NCBI GenBank assembly: GCA_027493055.1 | Contig: JAPUDO010000074.1 | Span: 115,813-179,812, forward strand | DNA: 64,000 bases | From: Niabella sp. | Lineage (GTDB): Bacteria; Bacteroidota; Bacteroidia; Chitinophagales; Chitinophagaceae | Direction: 5' to 3' | Part shown: piece by piece, positions 37,153 to 46,135 of the stretch | Position numbering within the stretch: position 1 is the stretch's first letter | Layout: the number at the start of each line of letters is the position of its first letter | The notes under the pieces: generated by a model | What the model was told of the DNA's origin: nothing | The model's database searches: none | Seen by the model: the letters and a program-made list of their open reading frames with translations, nothing else | Program-made: the position numbers and the translations under genes

Positions 37153-38604
37153 ATGAGCGAACAGACAAATGAAAATCCACAGCAATATCCCGAACAACTT
37201 TCGGATGTGCTGTTGGTGATGGACAAGGAAAAAAAGAAAATCCAAGCCGTCACGGGTGTTGACGAAAACGGCAATCTGAAAACCGTTGATGCCACCAAGA
37301 AAAACCAAAGCCAATTTATGCGTGTTGACAGAGCAGGAGATTTGTTTACAAATTTCTTTTCCAACTTTTGGCGACAGCTAAAAGACCCGACCCATTTCTC
37401 ATTCTTTAAAGTACCTGCAAAGGAAGCGGTCGAAACTGCCAAAGAAATGCAGAAACAGGTCGATGCCCCAACCAAAGAGGGCGAGGCTGTTATGGCAAAG
37501 CATGAGGTCAAAGAGCCAAAAGAGCAACAGCAGGAAGCCAAAAAGGATGTGGAAGCACCACAGGCGACACCGGAACCACAGAAAATGCAAGAAACGCAGG
37601 AAAAAAACGATTACCGTTATAAGGCGGAAGATGTGGACTGGAATTATTTAGCGCAATTCGGGATAGACCAAGATAGGCTTAAAAAAGATGGACAGATGGA
37701 TTTGCTTTTAAAGGGCTATAAAACCAATAACGTTTATCCCACAAGTGTCAATTTCGGTGCGGTCATCATGCGCACGGAAGCAAGGCTCGGTTTCCAAGAC
37801 GGTGAAGACGGAAAACCTGTACTTATGATGTACGGTGTCCGCCATGAGCCTAACCTCAAATCCCCGTTCTTTGGTCACGAATTTACCAAAGAGGACAGGG
37901 AAAACCTGCTGAAAACCGGAAACATGGGGCGTGTGGTGGAACTGACCAACCGCAAAACAGGCGAAAAGATACCGTCCATTATCAGTATCGACCACCTAAC
38001 GAACGAGGTTATCGCATTCCGGCAGGACAGGATAAAAGTACCCGATGAGATTAAGGGCGTAAAGCTGACCGAAGACCAAAAACGGGATTTGAAAGATGGG
38101 AAAGCCATTTATTTAGAGGGCTTGGACTTTAAGAACAGTGCGAACAAAAATGCCTATGTACAATTCAACGCCGACAAAAAATATCCAGAGTACCTTTTTG
38201 GCGACAAAGCACCGAAACAAACACAAGAGCAAGACCCAAAATACTACCGTGGTAAGACGTTTACCGATGAACAGTACAAACAACTCACGGAGGGCAAAAC
38301 TATTTATGTATCGGATTTCAAAGATGGACAAGGGCATCCGTATAAAGGTTATGTAACGCTGAACAAGGAAACGGGAGGCTATGATTTCAGCTTTAAAAAC
38401 CCAAATGCATTGAAAAATAAGGCACAGCCTGCCGAAGCACACAAAACACAGGTAGGCGTTAATTCCGAGGGAAAGACCAACGAGGCAACAAAGAACATCA
38501 GAGAGCCTTTGAAACCGGAGCAACAAACGCCGAAAAACACAAGGCAACAGCAACGGCAGAACAACCCCAACGCTCCTGCAAAATCCAAAGGGGTAAGAAG
38601 ATAA
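37153..38604 (+). CDS. DUF4099/DUF3945 domain protein of conjugative elements
   Basis: A 483-residue protein typical of this position in CTnDOT-like elements. The N-terminal part (1-110) starts with LSDVLLVMDKEKKKIQAVTG. Residues about 110-155 are a Glu/Gln/Lys-rich linker. The DUF4099-like part (about 155-290) has KAEDVDWNYLAQFGIDQDRL. Two DUF3945-type repeats follow (VKLTEDQKRDLKDGKAIYLE and KTFTDEQYKQLTEGKTIYVS), and the tail is low-complexity and basic. No activity is known; the repeats suggest protein or DNA binding. It is followed closely by topB. Confidence 0.88.
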   Translation: MSEQTNENPQQYPEQLSDVLLVMDKEKKKIQAVTGVDENGNLKTVDATKKNQSQFMRVDRAGDLFTNFFSNFWRQLKDPTHFSFFKVPAKEAVETAKEMQKQVDAPTKEGEAVMAKHEVKEPKEQQQEAKKDVEAPQATPEPQKMQETQEKNDYRYKAEDVDWNYLAQFGIDQDRLKKDGQMDLLLKGYKTNNVYPTSVNFGAVIMRTEARLGFQDGEDGKPVLMMYGVRHEPNLKSPFFGHEFTKEDRENLLKTGNMGRVVELTNRKTGEKIPSIISIDHLTNEVIAFRQDRIKVPDEIKGVKLTEDQKRDLKDGKAIYLEGLDFKNSANKNAYVQFNADKKYPEYLFGDKAPKQTQEQDPKYYRGKTFTDEQYKQLTEGKTIYVSDFKDGQGHPYKGYVTLNKETGGYDFSFKNPNALKNKAQPAEAHKTQVGVNSEGKTNEATKNIREPLKPEQQTPKNTRQQQRQNNPNAPAKSKGVRR

Positions 38605-38699
38605 TACTATCAAAAAACATTTTTCTTTGGAAATCCCCTCTCACAAAAAACGGAGGGGTTTCTCAAAGAGAAATGTCCAACACTTAATCCATTAGCATT

Positions 38700-40784
38700 A
38701 TGAAAGCAATCATTGCAGAAAAGCCAAGTGTGGCAAGGGAAATAGCTACCCTTTTGGGAGCAACTGAAAAACGGGATGGCTACCTCGCAGGGAACGGCTA
38801 TGAAGTTACGTGGGCATTAGGTCATTTGGTCGGACTGGCGATGCCCGAAGATTACGGGGTGTCGGGCTTCCAACGTGAAGCCCTGCCCATATTGCCCGAC
38901 CCTTTTATACTGACGGTACGAAAGGTCAAAAAGGACAAAAGCTATGTTCCCGATAGCGGAGCATTGAAACAGTTGAAAACCATCGAACAGGTCATCGGTA
39001 GATGCGATAGTATTATCGTGGCCACCGATGCCGGACGTGAGGGCGAACTCATCTTTAGGTACATTTACGAGTACCTAAAATGCCGTAAACCCTTTGAACG
39101 TCTATGGATAAGCTCGCTGACGGAAAAAGCGATTAAACAGGGCTTTGACAGCTTAAAAGCCGGAAGCGATTTTGACGGACTGTACAGAGCCGGACAAGGA
39201 CGAAGTAGAGCCGATTGGCTTGTGGGTATCAATGCCTCGCAGGCGTTGAGCATTTCGGCAGGTCGTGGCGTGTACTCGCTCGGACGGGTACAAACGCCAA
39301 CGCTTGCCCTTGTCTGCAAGCGGTATTTGGAAAACAAGGATTTTGCCATCAAAAAATACTTTCAAATCCAGTTGGAACACCGCAAAGAATTTGTGGACTT
39401 TAAAAGCCTTTCCAAGACCAAATGGGATGATAGAAAACTTGCTGAAGATACGCTGAAATCTGTCCAACGTGCCGGAATAGTCACTGTTACGGCAGTCGAG
39501 AGCAAAACGGTCACGGAGCAACCGCCTTTGCTGTTCGACCTAACGGGATTGCAGAAAGAAGCCAACAAAAGAGCATCCTATACCGCCGAGGAAACATTGA
39601 ACATTGCCCAAAGCCTGTACGAAAAGAAGTTTATCACTTACCCACGTACAGGGAGCAAATATATTCCCGAAGATATGTGGTCGGAAATCCCTGCACTGGT
39701 AAGGAATTTAGAGGCGCGGGCTTCGTGCAAAAAGGCTGTCGGAAAAGTGAAGTGGGGTCGTTTCAATAAACGTATCGTGAACGATGTAAAAGTAACAGAC
39801 CACCATGGTCTGCTGATTACCGAAAAAATCCCGTCCGAATTGTCCGCACACGAAAACGTCATATATGATATGATTGCGCACCGCTTACTGGAAGCCCTTT
39901 CATCTGCCTGTACCAAAGAAATTACCGACATCGGATTGCAGGCTTTACACTATGATTTCACATTGAAAGGGTGCAAAATCCTCGAAGCCGGATGGCGTGG
40001 TATCAAAGAAAAATTTGCAGATGACGACAGCGAGCCTGTACAGGAACTGCCGGAATTAAAGGTCGGTGATGAACTGAAAATCAAAGAGGCTTCCGTACTG
40101 GAAAAGAAGACAAAACCGCCCGTACTTTACACCGAGGCAGGTCTATTGTCCGCAATGGAAAATGCCGGAAAGGAAGTGGACAACGAGGACGAACGGAAAG
40201 CCTTAAAAGACATCGGTGTCGGTACACCTGCCACAAGAGCCTCTATTATAGAAACGCTTTTTAAAAGGGATTATATTCGGCGAGAAAAGAAATCGCTAAT
40301 CCCTACCGCTAAGGGATTGCAGGTTTACGAAGCCGTAAAGGATAGAAAGATTGCCGATGTTGCCATGACAGCCGAATGGGAAATGGCGTTGCAGAAAATC
40401 GAGAACAACGAGGTAGATGCAGATGCTTTTCACCGAGATATGGAAGCCTATGCGACTTCCATTACACAGGAACTTTTGGACATGACCATTGCCAAAGAAA
40501 AACAACCCGAACTGACCTGCCCTAAATGCAAGAGCCATGAGTTATTGATATGGAATAAGGTTGTAAAATGCCCCGATGAGGGGTGCGGTTGGCTTCAATT
40601 CCGTACTGTGTGTGGAGTGCCTTTGAGCATTGCTGATATAGAAAGCCTCGTGACCAAAGGTAAGACCAATCTTATCAAAGGCATGAAAAGTAAATCGGGC
40701 AATAAATTTGATGCCTATATCGTCATGGACGATAAAGGCACAGTTTCTTTTGAATTTGAAAAGCGGAAACCCAAAAGGAAATAA
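38700..40784 (+). CDS. topB: DNA topoisomerase III (type IA)
   Basis: A 694-residue type IA topoisomerase. The Toprim domain is at the N terminus (KAIIAEKPSVAREIATLLGA; acidic cluster in VATDAGREGELIFRYIYEY, about 107-125). The catalytic tyrosine is in KKFITYPRTGSKYIP (near residue 314). The C-terminal part holds a zinc-finger-like CPKCKSHELL...CPDEGCGW (about 605-630). It relaxes negative supercoils and decatenates DNA. Copies on conjugative elements are distinct from chromosomal topB and may help transfer or replication of the excised circle. It ends the plus-strand left module. Confidence 0.95.
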   Translation: MKAIIAEKPSVAREIATLLGATEKRDGYLAGNGYEVTWALGHLVGLAMPEDYGVSGFQREALPILPDPFILTVRKVKKDKSYVPDSGALKQLKTIEQVIGRCDSIIVATDAGREGELIFRYIYEYLKCRKPFERLWISSLTEKAIKQGFDSLKAGSDFDGLYRAGQGRSRADWLVGINASQALSISAGRGVYSLGRVQTPTLALVCKRYLENKDFAIKKYFQIQLEHRKEFVDFKSLSKTKWDDRKLAEDTLKSVQRAGIVTVTAVESKTVTEQPPLLFDLTGLQKEANKRASYTAEETLNIAQSLYEKKFITYPRTGSKYIPEDMWSEIPALVRNLEARASCKKAVGKVKWGRFNKRIVNDVKVTDHHGLLITEKIPSELSAHENVIYDMIAHRLLEALSSACTKEITDIGLQALHYDFTLKGCKILEAGWRGIKEKFADDDSEPVQELPELKVGDELKIKEASVLEKKTKPPVLYTEAGLLSAMENAGKEVDNEDERKALKDIGVGTPATRASIIETLFKRDYIRREKKSLIPTAKGLQVYEAVKDRKIADVAMTAEWEMALQKIENNEVDADAFHRDMEAYATSITQELLDMTIAKEKQPELTCPKCKSHELLIWNKVVKCPDEGCGWLQFRTVCGVPLSIADIESLVTKGKTNLIKGMKSKSGNKFDAYIVMDDKGTVSFEFEKRKPKRK

Positions 40785-40833
40785 AAGCAAATGTTCCTGA
40801 ACGACATACAGCGTGAGGGATAGAAGCGACATC

Positions 40834-40862
40834 CTTTTGTGGTCCTTTCAGATCCACAAAAG
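40834..40862. repeat. Inverted repeat after topB (first)
   Basis: A perfect 9-bp repeat, CTTTTGTGG and CCACAAAAG, with an 11-base spacer, 50 bp after the topB stop. It may be the topB terminator, although no T run follows on the plus strand. Confidence 0.6.
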
Positions 40863-40881
40863 ATATAGCGGATAGCCCGAC

Positions 40882-40930
40882 CCGTCTGCATTTTTTCGAT
40901 AGCCAGGGCATGGTGGCAAAATGCAGACGG
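40882..40930. repeat. Inverted repeat after topB (second)
   Basis: A perfect 13-bp repeat, CCGTCTGCATTTT and AAAATGCAGACGG, with a 23-base spacer. It ends at the first base of the 34-bp direct repeat that marks the edge of the acetyltransferase-Crp module, so it may belong to the module boundary. Confidence 0.65.
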
Positions 40931-40963
40931 TGGCACGCCCAAATCTTATATTCCGTCCTGCTC
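40930..40963. repeat. 34-bp direct repeat, left copy
   Basis: Identical over 34 bp to 42185-42218. It covers the last codons (EQDGI) and stop of the acetyltransferase and the sequence after it; the right copy covers the same part of the second rteC. It begins GTGGCACGCCCAAATC. Confidence 0.95.
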
Positions 40964-41476
40964 GTTTATTTTCATTATATCAAAATCGGGGCTTGCAAGC
41001 ACTACCGATGTTTCAATCTGCCTCAAAGGGATATTCCAATATTTCCGTAGTAGCTGTTCCTTTTCTATATGTGATACTTGCCTAAACCCGTTTTTCAGAT
41101 AAAAGGCGATTGCCCATGTAGCATCTGCCCATGTTCCTATTAAGATTGGTTTATCGGTAAGTGTGGATAGATGCTTTAACAATTTACCTCCAATTCCTTT
41201 GTTTCGGGCTGTTGTCCGTACATACGCATGACGAATTAAGGTTACATCCGGTTTGTGCTGAATACCCATTACTCCGATGATAACACTATCCTGTTGGTAA
41301 GACCAAAATTCCACACCATCCGCAATTTGGCTTTGTAACTCGTCTTCCGTCATATACGGCTCTTTCCATCGGTCTGCTGGTATAATGCCTTTATATGCGG
41401 AAGAAGCATCGTTGATAATCTCGTAGATGTCCTTAAAATCTAATTGTTTACTTTTTGCTATCATATCTATCTGCAA
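40946..41476 (-). CDS. GNAT family N-acetyltransferase (cargo)
   Basis: A 176-residue acetyltransferase. The CoA-binding loop is TARNKGIGGKLL (near residues 88-99), after the strand VTLIRHAYVRT. AFYLKNGFRQVSHIE is the late motif of the family. The C-terminal residues (EQDGI) and stop lie in the 34-bp repeat shared with the rteC gene at 42201, so the natural end may have been replaced when the module was inserted. It is 71 bp after a Crp-type regulator on the same strand and is probably controlled by it. The substrate is unknown. Confidence 0.85.
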   Translation of the reverse strand: MQIDMIAKSKQLDFKDIYEIINDASSAYKGIIPADRWKEPYMTEDELQSQIADGVEFWSYQQDSVIIGVMGIQHKPDVTLIRHAYVRTTARNKGIGGKLLKHLSTLTDKPILIGTWADATWAIAFYLKNGFRQVSHIEKEQLLRKYWNIPLRQIETSVVLASPDFDIMKINEQDGI

Positions 41477-41547
41477 TGTTTTTTGCTTTCACATTGCAAA
41501 GCTACGACACCGAAATTGCATTGTTCTTTACATAGGTTGAGAAACAC

Positions 41548-42135
41548 TTATTTTAAATGCCTGCGTATTCGGCTAAGTTGAGTAGGTGTAATGCCCAAAT
41601 GCGATGCGATGTCCTGTAAAGGTACACACCGCTCCATATCGGGGTGGTTCTGCAATAACTTTTTATATCGCACTTGTGCTTCCTCCATCACAATAGACAC
41701 TTCTCTTTCCTCTTTTTCTATAACCCAGTTTTTTTCGAGGTAGTGAATGTAGAACAATTTAAGGTCGTCTGCTTGGAAAAGTGTTTCTCTGAATTTTTTG
41801 TACGGCAGGCTCAATAATACGCAATCTGTTACAGCTTTTATGGTAAACTTCGATGGTTGGTTTAGAATACTGGAAACTGTGGATGCAATAAAATCATGGC
41901 TTACTGCAATATTCTTATTGTATGTATGCCCCATATCGTCATTGATATATGCTATGATATAACCCGAATACAAAAAGCAAAATTGACGTGCAACCAAACC
42001 CTGCTGAACGAGTACCTCATTTTTTGTTAGATTTATGACCGATGCCATTTTTAAAAGTTCCTCAAATGAGGCATCTGAAATCGGGTAATATGAGTTTATC
42101 TTCTCCCTAAAACCGTGTATCAGCAATTCATCCAT
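41548..42135 (-). CDS. Crp/Fnr family transcription regulator
   Basis: A 195-residue regulator with a cyclic-nucleotide-binding-type N-terminal beta-roll (about 10-120: INLTKNEVLVQQGLVARQFC, FTIKAVTDCVLLSLPYKKF) and a C-terminal HTH (LQDIASHLGITPTQLSRIRR, about 172-193). The conserved cAMP-contact pattern of true Crp is not evident, so the ligand is uncertain. It precedes the acetyltransferase gene in a two-gene unit that forms its own module between two 34-bp repeats. Confidence 0.85.
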   Translation of the reverse strand: MDELLIHGFREKINSYYPISDASFEELLKMASVINLTKNEVLVQQGLVARQFCFLYSGYIIAYINDDMGHTYNKNIAVSHDFIASTVSSILNQPSKFTIKAVTDCVLLSLPYKKFRETLFQADDLKLFYIHYLEKNWVIEKEEREVSIVMEEAQVRYKKLLQNHPDMERCVPLQDIASHLGITPTQLSRIRRHLK

Positions 42136-42184
42136 AGAAGTAAAAACGGCTAATTTAAGTATTTATTGGATATTTGTTATCCAC

Positions 42185-42218
42185 GTGGCACGCCCAAATC
42201 TTATATTCCGTCCTGCTC
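42185..42218. repeat. 34-bp direct repeat, right copy
   Basis: Identical to 40930-40963. It contains the end of the second rteC gene. The two copies enclose a 1.25-kb unit carrying the acetyltransferase and Crp genes. Confidence 0.95.
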
Positions 42219-43028
42219 ATCCATTTTCTTGATAAGCGTTTCCCGAAGTGTATCAAGGAATTTGGTCGGGTTCATTTTCCGGTTTCTCAATTCCAAAAAC
42301 GTTTGGTAGAAGTTACCCAAATTGATATTAAACACATCTTCAAAATACTTCGCTATTAGCCTTATATCGGCGTTTCCATTGTCAAAAATACCTTGATAGT
42401 GCAGGGAATAAATCAATTCTATTATTGCAACCTTACTACCCGTCCAGTTGAGTTTTTTAGAGGCTTTAGGCTTACCCTCTTGGTCTTTATTGTACAACTG
42501 GTCTTCGATGTACACCTGTACCAAATCATTGCCTATTATCTTGGCTACCTTGTAATCATGGGAGGTGGAAAATGTGAGGTCGGATTGAAAATAACCCGTG
42601 TCCAAACACAGCTTTATATCGTGGTTGCCCCGTATAAAAAGTTTATCATCAAGCGAGGTGTTATTGGTACGGTAGTATTTGTAAAAATCGAGGTTACTAT
42701 CAAAGTACCGTTTGAGTTTTTTCAATTCCCTATTGAGGTATTTTTTTATGGGTTTTGCCCCATAAGGTTTCTTCGTCTCAATTTTGTAAATGGCATTGTA
42801 GTAAATAAGTTTAGAAACAATTATTGGTTTTTGGTGTTTGAAAAAGCGGATTTCCTCGTCAACATTCTTAAAGCCACATTTTAAGACGTAATCCCTTACT
42901 TCAGATAGACAGTTTACAATCAAATGTATTATTGCCTCCACACGTTGTGTGGGGCAATCAACCTCAATCTCCAATTCGTTGATTGCCGTTTCTAAGTTGA
43001 GTAATGTTTCATCGTAGAATTTATCCAT
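42201..43028 (-). CDS. RteC family regulator (second copy)
   Basis: A 275-residue RteC-domain protein with EEIRFFKHQKPIIVSKLIYY, KKPYGAKPIKKYLNREL, DFYKYYRTNNTSLDDKLFIR and HDYKVAKIIGNDLVQVYIED. It is nearly the same as the copy at 45270 along its whole length, and distant from the 35646 copy. The two similar genes part exactly at their 3' ends, after the codons for EQD. It may regulate the local cargo instead of excision, or be a passenger that moved with cargo modules. Confidence 0.88.
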   Translation of the reverse strand: MDKFYDETLLNLETAINELEIEVDCPTQRVEAIIHLIVNCLSEVRDYVLKCGFKNVDEEIRFFKHQKPIIVSKLIYYNAIYKIETKKPYGAKPIKKYLNRELKKLKRYFDSNLDFYKYYRTNNTSLDDKLFIRGNHDIKLCLDTGYFQSDLTFSTSHDYKVAKIIGNDLVQVYIEDQLYNKDQEGKPKASKKLNWTGSKVAIIELIYSLHYQGIFDNGNADIRLIAKYFEDVFNINLGNFYQTFLELRNRKMNPTKFLDTLRETLIKKMDEQDGI

Positions 43029-43064
43029 TTCAGTTTTCAGTGGTGTGTTAACGCTGTTATAATA

Positions 43065-43098
43065 GGAATGCCAAAATCTCCCCAGATTTTGGCATTCC
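43065..43098 (-). terminator. Perfect 15-bp hairpin
   Basis: GGAATGCCAAAATCT and AGATTTTGGCATTCC pair perfectly around a CCCC loop. It lies 39 bp after the stop of the flavodoxin-fold gene on the minus strand and before the second rteC. No T run follows, so termination is likely but not certain. Confidence 0.6.
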
Positions 43099-43136
43099 CA
43101 ACTTCTTATTTAAAACTGTATTATTCAACAGTCGAC

Positions 43137-43667
43137 TTAGAAGTTATTTAGAAAACCCAAGTAAGAGGGTACGCTTTTTTCGACCCATTCCTTTGTACTG
43201 TCCAACTCTATTCCATAGTATGCAAAGAATAGTCTGTAATCCGCTTTTATATATTCAAAAGTCAACTCAAAAGGGCGAAGTAATTCATCCAAAGTATATT
43301 TGTATTTTTCCTTTGGACTATATTCGTACTCATCAATTCCTACTGAAACGGCTAATGCTATTTTCTTTCCACCAACCTTATAACCGCTTTTACTGCCGTA
43401 AGCCCAACCATACGTTAAGACTTCATCCAACCATTTTTTGAAAAACGGCGGACAATTAAACCAATAAAAAGGAAACTGAAATACAATCTTATCGTACTGC
43501 TCTATTAGTTTTTGCTCTGCCTTTACGTCTATTTTTTCATCGGGATAGACCTTGTGCAACTCGTGGACATGGTATTTATCGGGATGCTTATTCAATTCTT
43601 CCATCCACCTTTTGTTAATTATTGAACTCTCTATATTGGGATGGACAACAACTATTAATGTCTTCAT
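43137..43667 (-). CDS. NAD(P)H oxidoreductase, flavodoxin-like fold
   Basis: A 176-residue quinone-reductase/KefF-type enzyme of the Flavodoxin_2 family: MKTLIVVVHPNIESSIINKR (phosphate-binding first loop), DKIVFQFPFYWFNCPPFFKK (the FP-W-P block), WLDEVLTYGWAYG and GKKIALAVSVGIDEYEYS. Such FMN/FAD enzymes reduce quinones and other electrophiles using NAD(P)H in the cytoplasm. It is divergent from the HxlR gene at 43767, the usual pairing in which the regulator senses reactive electrophiles and controls the reductase. Confidence 0.88.
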   Translation of the reverse strand: MKTLIVVVHPNIESSIINKRWMEELNKHPDKYHVHELHKVYPDEKIDVKAEQKLIEQYDKIVFQFPFYWFNCPPFFKKWLDEVLTYGWAYGSKSGYKVGGKKIALAVSVGIDEYEYSPKEKYKYTLDELLRPFELTFEYIKADYRLFFAYYGIELDSTKEWVEKSVPSYLGFLNNF

Positions 43668-43766
43668 ATATCATTTAAACTAAAAATTACAGTACAAAGG
43701 TAACTGGTAAAGCATTAATTTTGCATGTTAGAAACTAATTGTATGGTACTATAAAAAATGTAAGTA

Positions 43767-44120
43767 ATGGCAAAAATAAAAGAGACTTCCACAAACTTTG
43801 CGAACAAACAGGCTTTAGCCAATGATTGCTTAGAAGTGTATGCTTCCAACATAATCGGTGGACAATGGGCTTTAGCCATCTGTTGTTATCTGATAAACGG
43901 AAAACACCGATTTGGAGAATTGAAAAAATGTCTGCCCAATATCACGGAACGGATGCTCACATTGCAACTCCGAAAATTGGAGGAAAACAAGATTGTAAAA
44001 CGGATGGTTTATGCCGAAGTTCCTCCCCGTGTTGAATATGAACTTACCTCAATAGGGTACGAATTAAAACCAATTATCAAAGAACTTGAAAAATGGGGTA
44101 AGAAGCACAAGGCACTTTGA
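43767..44120 (+). CDS. HxlR family transcription regulator
   Basis: A 117-residue winged-helix protein of the HxlR type: DCLEVYASNIIGGQWALAIC with a cysteine, KHRFGELKKCLPNITERMLT and LQLRKLEENKIVKRMVYAEV, PPRVEYELTSIGYEL. HxlR proteins often sense quinones or other electrophiles through a cysteine and repress a neighbouring reductase. The 99-bp gap to the divergent oxidoreductase gene should hold both promoters and the operator. Confidence 0.9.
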   Translation: MAKIKETSTNFANKQALANDCLEVYASNIIGGQWALAICCYLINGKHRFGELKKCLPNITERMLTLQLRKLEENKIVKRMVYAEVPPRVEYELTSIGYELKPIIKELEKWGKKHKAL

Positions 44121-44198
44121 GTTTTTTACTCTATGGTCATTTTTAACAATATCTGCCTATTTCTGTCATCGGTTTTCCATTAATGGGAGATAAGCATT

Positions 44199-44609
44199 CT
44201 ATAAATACCTATCTTCCTCATTGATTTCGAGGTCATTGATACTTGCATATCGTTTTTTCATAAAACCATTTTCGTCAAATTCCCAATTTTCATTACCATA
44301 GGCTCTGAACCATTTGCCCTCTTTGGTTCTGTATTCGTATTCAAACCTAACGGCAATTCTATTGTCGGTATGCGCCCAATACTCTTTTCTAAGTTTGTAA
44401 TCCAATTCCTTTTCCCATTTCTCGGTTAAAAATTTCACGATTTCTTCCCGACCATTGATAAATAGATTTCGGTTTCGCCACTCGCTGTCAATGGTATAAG
44501 CCATTGATACTTTTTCGGGATTTTTGGTATTCCAAGCATCTTCCGCCATTTGGATTTTTTGTTTTGCCGTCTCCAATGTAAATGGAGGTAAAGGACGTTT
44601 CTGTTCCAT
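44199..44609 (-). CDS. DUF1348 protein, NTF2-like fold
   Basis: A 136-residue protein with the DUF1348/SnoaL-like pattern: [100 protein letters not shown]. The fold is the cone-shaped NTF2 barrel that often binds small hydrophobic molecules. The function is unknown. It is 11 bp after the TetR gene and probably under its control. Confidence 0.88.
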   Translation of the reverse strand: MEQKRPLPPFTLETAKQKIQMAEDAWNTKNPEKVSMAYTIDSEWRNRNLFINGREEIVKFLTEKWEKELDYKLRKEYWAHTDNRIAVRFEYEYRTKEGKWFRAYGNENWEFDENGFMKKRYASINDLEINEEDRYL

Positions 44610-44620
44610 AGCTTTAAAAT

Positions 44621-45151
44621 TTAAAATAAACTGTTTACGATTTTTTTTGATTTATCGACCAACTCATTTGATTTAAACAGTTGGCTTTCTATAATTGAGC
44701 TTTCAAATAACAGGTAGGTATGAGCGGATAACAATTCCTCTCCGAGTTCTTTTTCAAAGAATTTTCTAAGGTCGTTTTTGTGTGCCTGTATAACTGAAAG
44801 TATAGTACCTTGTTCTTTTGATATTTCCGATAAAATGTTTAAAAAACTACATCCCCTAAAATCTTCTTTTTCGTTCATATAGATAATGAAATCAAAGGCA
44901 TTCAATATTCTTTTCTTGATGCTTTTTGATTTTGAGACGTATGTCATTAATTCGGAAAACCAATATTCATGTCTTGCGTTTAGGAACGCAATGCACAGGT
45001 CGTCTTTTGATTTAAAGTGCTGGTAAAAACTTGCTTTGGCAACGTTGGCTTCACTGATAATCTGATTAATTCCAGTGCTGTTGTAGCCCTGTTGGTGAAA
45101 CAGGATTGAAGCTGTGTCAATTATTCTTTCTTTAGGAGTGTTCATATACAT
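44621..45151 (-). CDS. TetR/AcrR family regulator
   Basis: A 176-residue repressor with the TetR HTH at the N terminus ([51 protein letters not shown]) and a helical ligand-binding part. It leads a two-gene unit with DUF1348. The upstream region (45152-45238) holds a short dyad, ACAGACAAGTCTGT (45190-45203), a perfect 14-bp palindrome that would suit a TetR operator. Confidence 0.9.
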   Translation of the reverse strand: MYMNTPKERIIDTASILFHQQGYNSTGINQIISEANVAKASFYQHFKSKDDLCIAFLNARHEYWFSELMTYVSKSKSIKKRILNAFDFIIYMNEKEDFRGCSFLNILSEISKEQGTILSVIQAHKNDLRKFFEKELGEELLSAHTYLLFESSIIESQLFKSNELVDKSKKIVNSLF

Positions 45152-45189
45152 TGCTTTTATGAAAGCAAATGTATATAATTAAAAACATA

Positions 45190-45203
45190 CAGACAAGTCT
45201 GTC
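45190..45203. promoter_or_regulatory. Probable TetR operator palindrome
   Basis: ACAGACAAGTCTGT is a perfect 14-bp palindrome 39 bp upstream of the TetR start codon. TetR-family repressors commonly bind such dyads in their own promoter. Confidence 0.5.
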
Positions 45204-45238
45204 TTTTCTTTTTTTTGTCAATCTGCAAGATTGATTAA

Positions 45239-45277
45239 TCCTGCTGTATCAAATGCTGTAAATCGGGGGTCATTTTT
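45239..45277. repeat. Direct repeat of the mobC 3' end, left copy
   Basis: 39 bases that match 52008-52045 at 37 positions with one extra G. At 52 kb the sequence is the last 12 codons of mobC (NDPDLQHLIQQE); here it is frame-broken and overlaps the last codons and stop of the third rteC. Confidence 0.9.
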
Positions 45278-46097
45278 CGTCCTGTTCCTCCATTTTCTTG
45301 ATAAGCGTTTCCCGAAGTGTATCAAGGAATTTGGTCGGGTTCATTTTCCTGTTTCGCAATTCCAAAAAGGTTTGATAAAAATTACCCAAATTAACATTAA
45401 ACGCATTTTCAAAATACTTCGCTATTAGTCTTATATCGGCGTTCCCATTATCAAAGACACCTTGATAGTGCAGGGAATAAATCAGCTCTATTATTGCCAC
45501 CTTGCTACCCGTCCAGTTGAGTTTTTTCGGGGCTTTGGGATTGTCGTTTTGGTCTTTATTGTACAACTGGTCTTCGACATAGACCTGTATCAAATCATTG
45601 GCAATTATCTTGGCGACCTTGTAATCATGGGAGGTGGAAAATGTTAGGTCTGACTGAAAATAACCTGTGTCCAAGCACAGTTTTATATCGTGGTTGCCCC
45701 GTACAAATAGCTTCTCATCAAGCGAGGTGTTAGTGGTACGGTAGTATTTGTAAAAATCGAGGTTGTTGTCAAAGTGTCGTTTGAGTTTTTTCAATTCCCT
45801 GTTGAGATACTTCCTTATGGGTTTTGACCCGTAGGGTTTCTTTGTCTCGATTTTATAAATTGAATTGTAATAAATGAGTTTGGCTACTATGATGGGTTTC
45901 TGAAATTTGAAAAACCGTATTTCCTCGTTAACATTCTTGAACCCTTTTTTTAAAATGTGTTCCTTTACTTCGGACAGGCATTCTAAAATTAGATATATAA
46001 TGGCTTCAATCCGTTGTATGGAATAATCAGCTTCAATTTCTAAATCATTGATAGCTGTTTCTAATTTATGTAGTATTTCATTGTAAAATTTTTCCAT
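45270..46097 (-). CDS. RteC family regulator (third copy)
   Basis: A 275-residue RteC-domain protein almost identical in layout to the copy at 42201: EEIRFFKFQKPIIVAKLIYY, KKPYGSKPIRKYLNRELKKL, DFYKYYRTTNTSLDEKLFVR, HDYKVAKIIANDLIQVYVED. The C terminus reads EEQDEK and then stops inside a copy of mobC 3'-end sequence, where its sister reads DEQDGI. The two genes therefore part at the same point, which looks like a recombination junction. It precedes the aldo/keto reductase operon module. Confidence 0.88.
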   Translation of the reverse strand: MEKFYNEILHKLETAINDLEIEADYSIQRIEAIIYLILECLSEVKEHILKKGFKNVNEEIRFFKFQKPIIVAKLIYYNSIYKIETKKPYGSKPIRKYLNRELKKLKRHFDNNLDFYKYYRTTNTSLDEKLFVRGNHDIKLCLDTGYFQSDLTFSTSHDYKVAKIIANDLIQVYVEDQLYNKDQNDNPKAPKKLNWTGSKVAIIELIYSLHYQGVFDNGNADIRLIAKYFENAFNVNLGNFYQTFLELRNRKMNPTKFLDTLRETLIKKMEEQDEK

Positions 46098-46135
46098 TAA
46101 GTTATTTAGCGTTTAAATCTTGGTTGTAAAATGGT

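Noticed and set aside
43065-43098. Perfect 15-bp hairpin as an insertion-sequence remnant
   Set aside because: It is a simple stem with a tetraloop directly after a gene; a terminator is the simpler reading.
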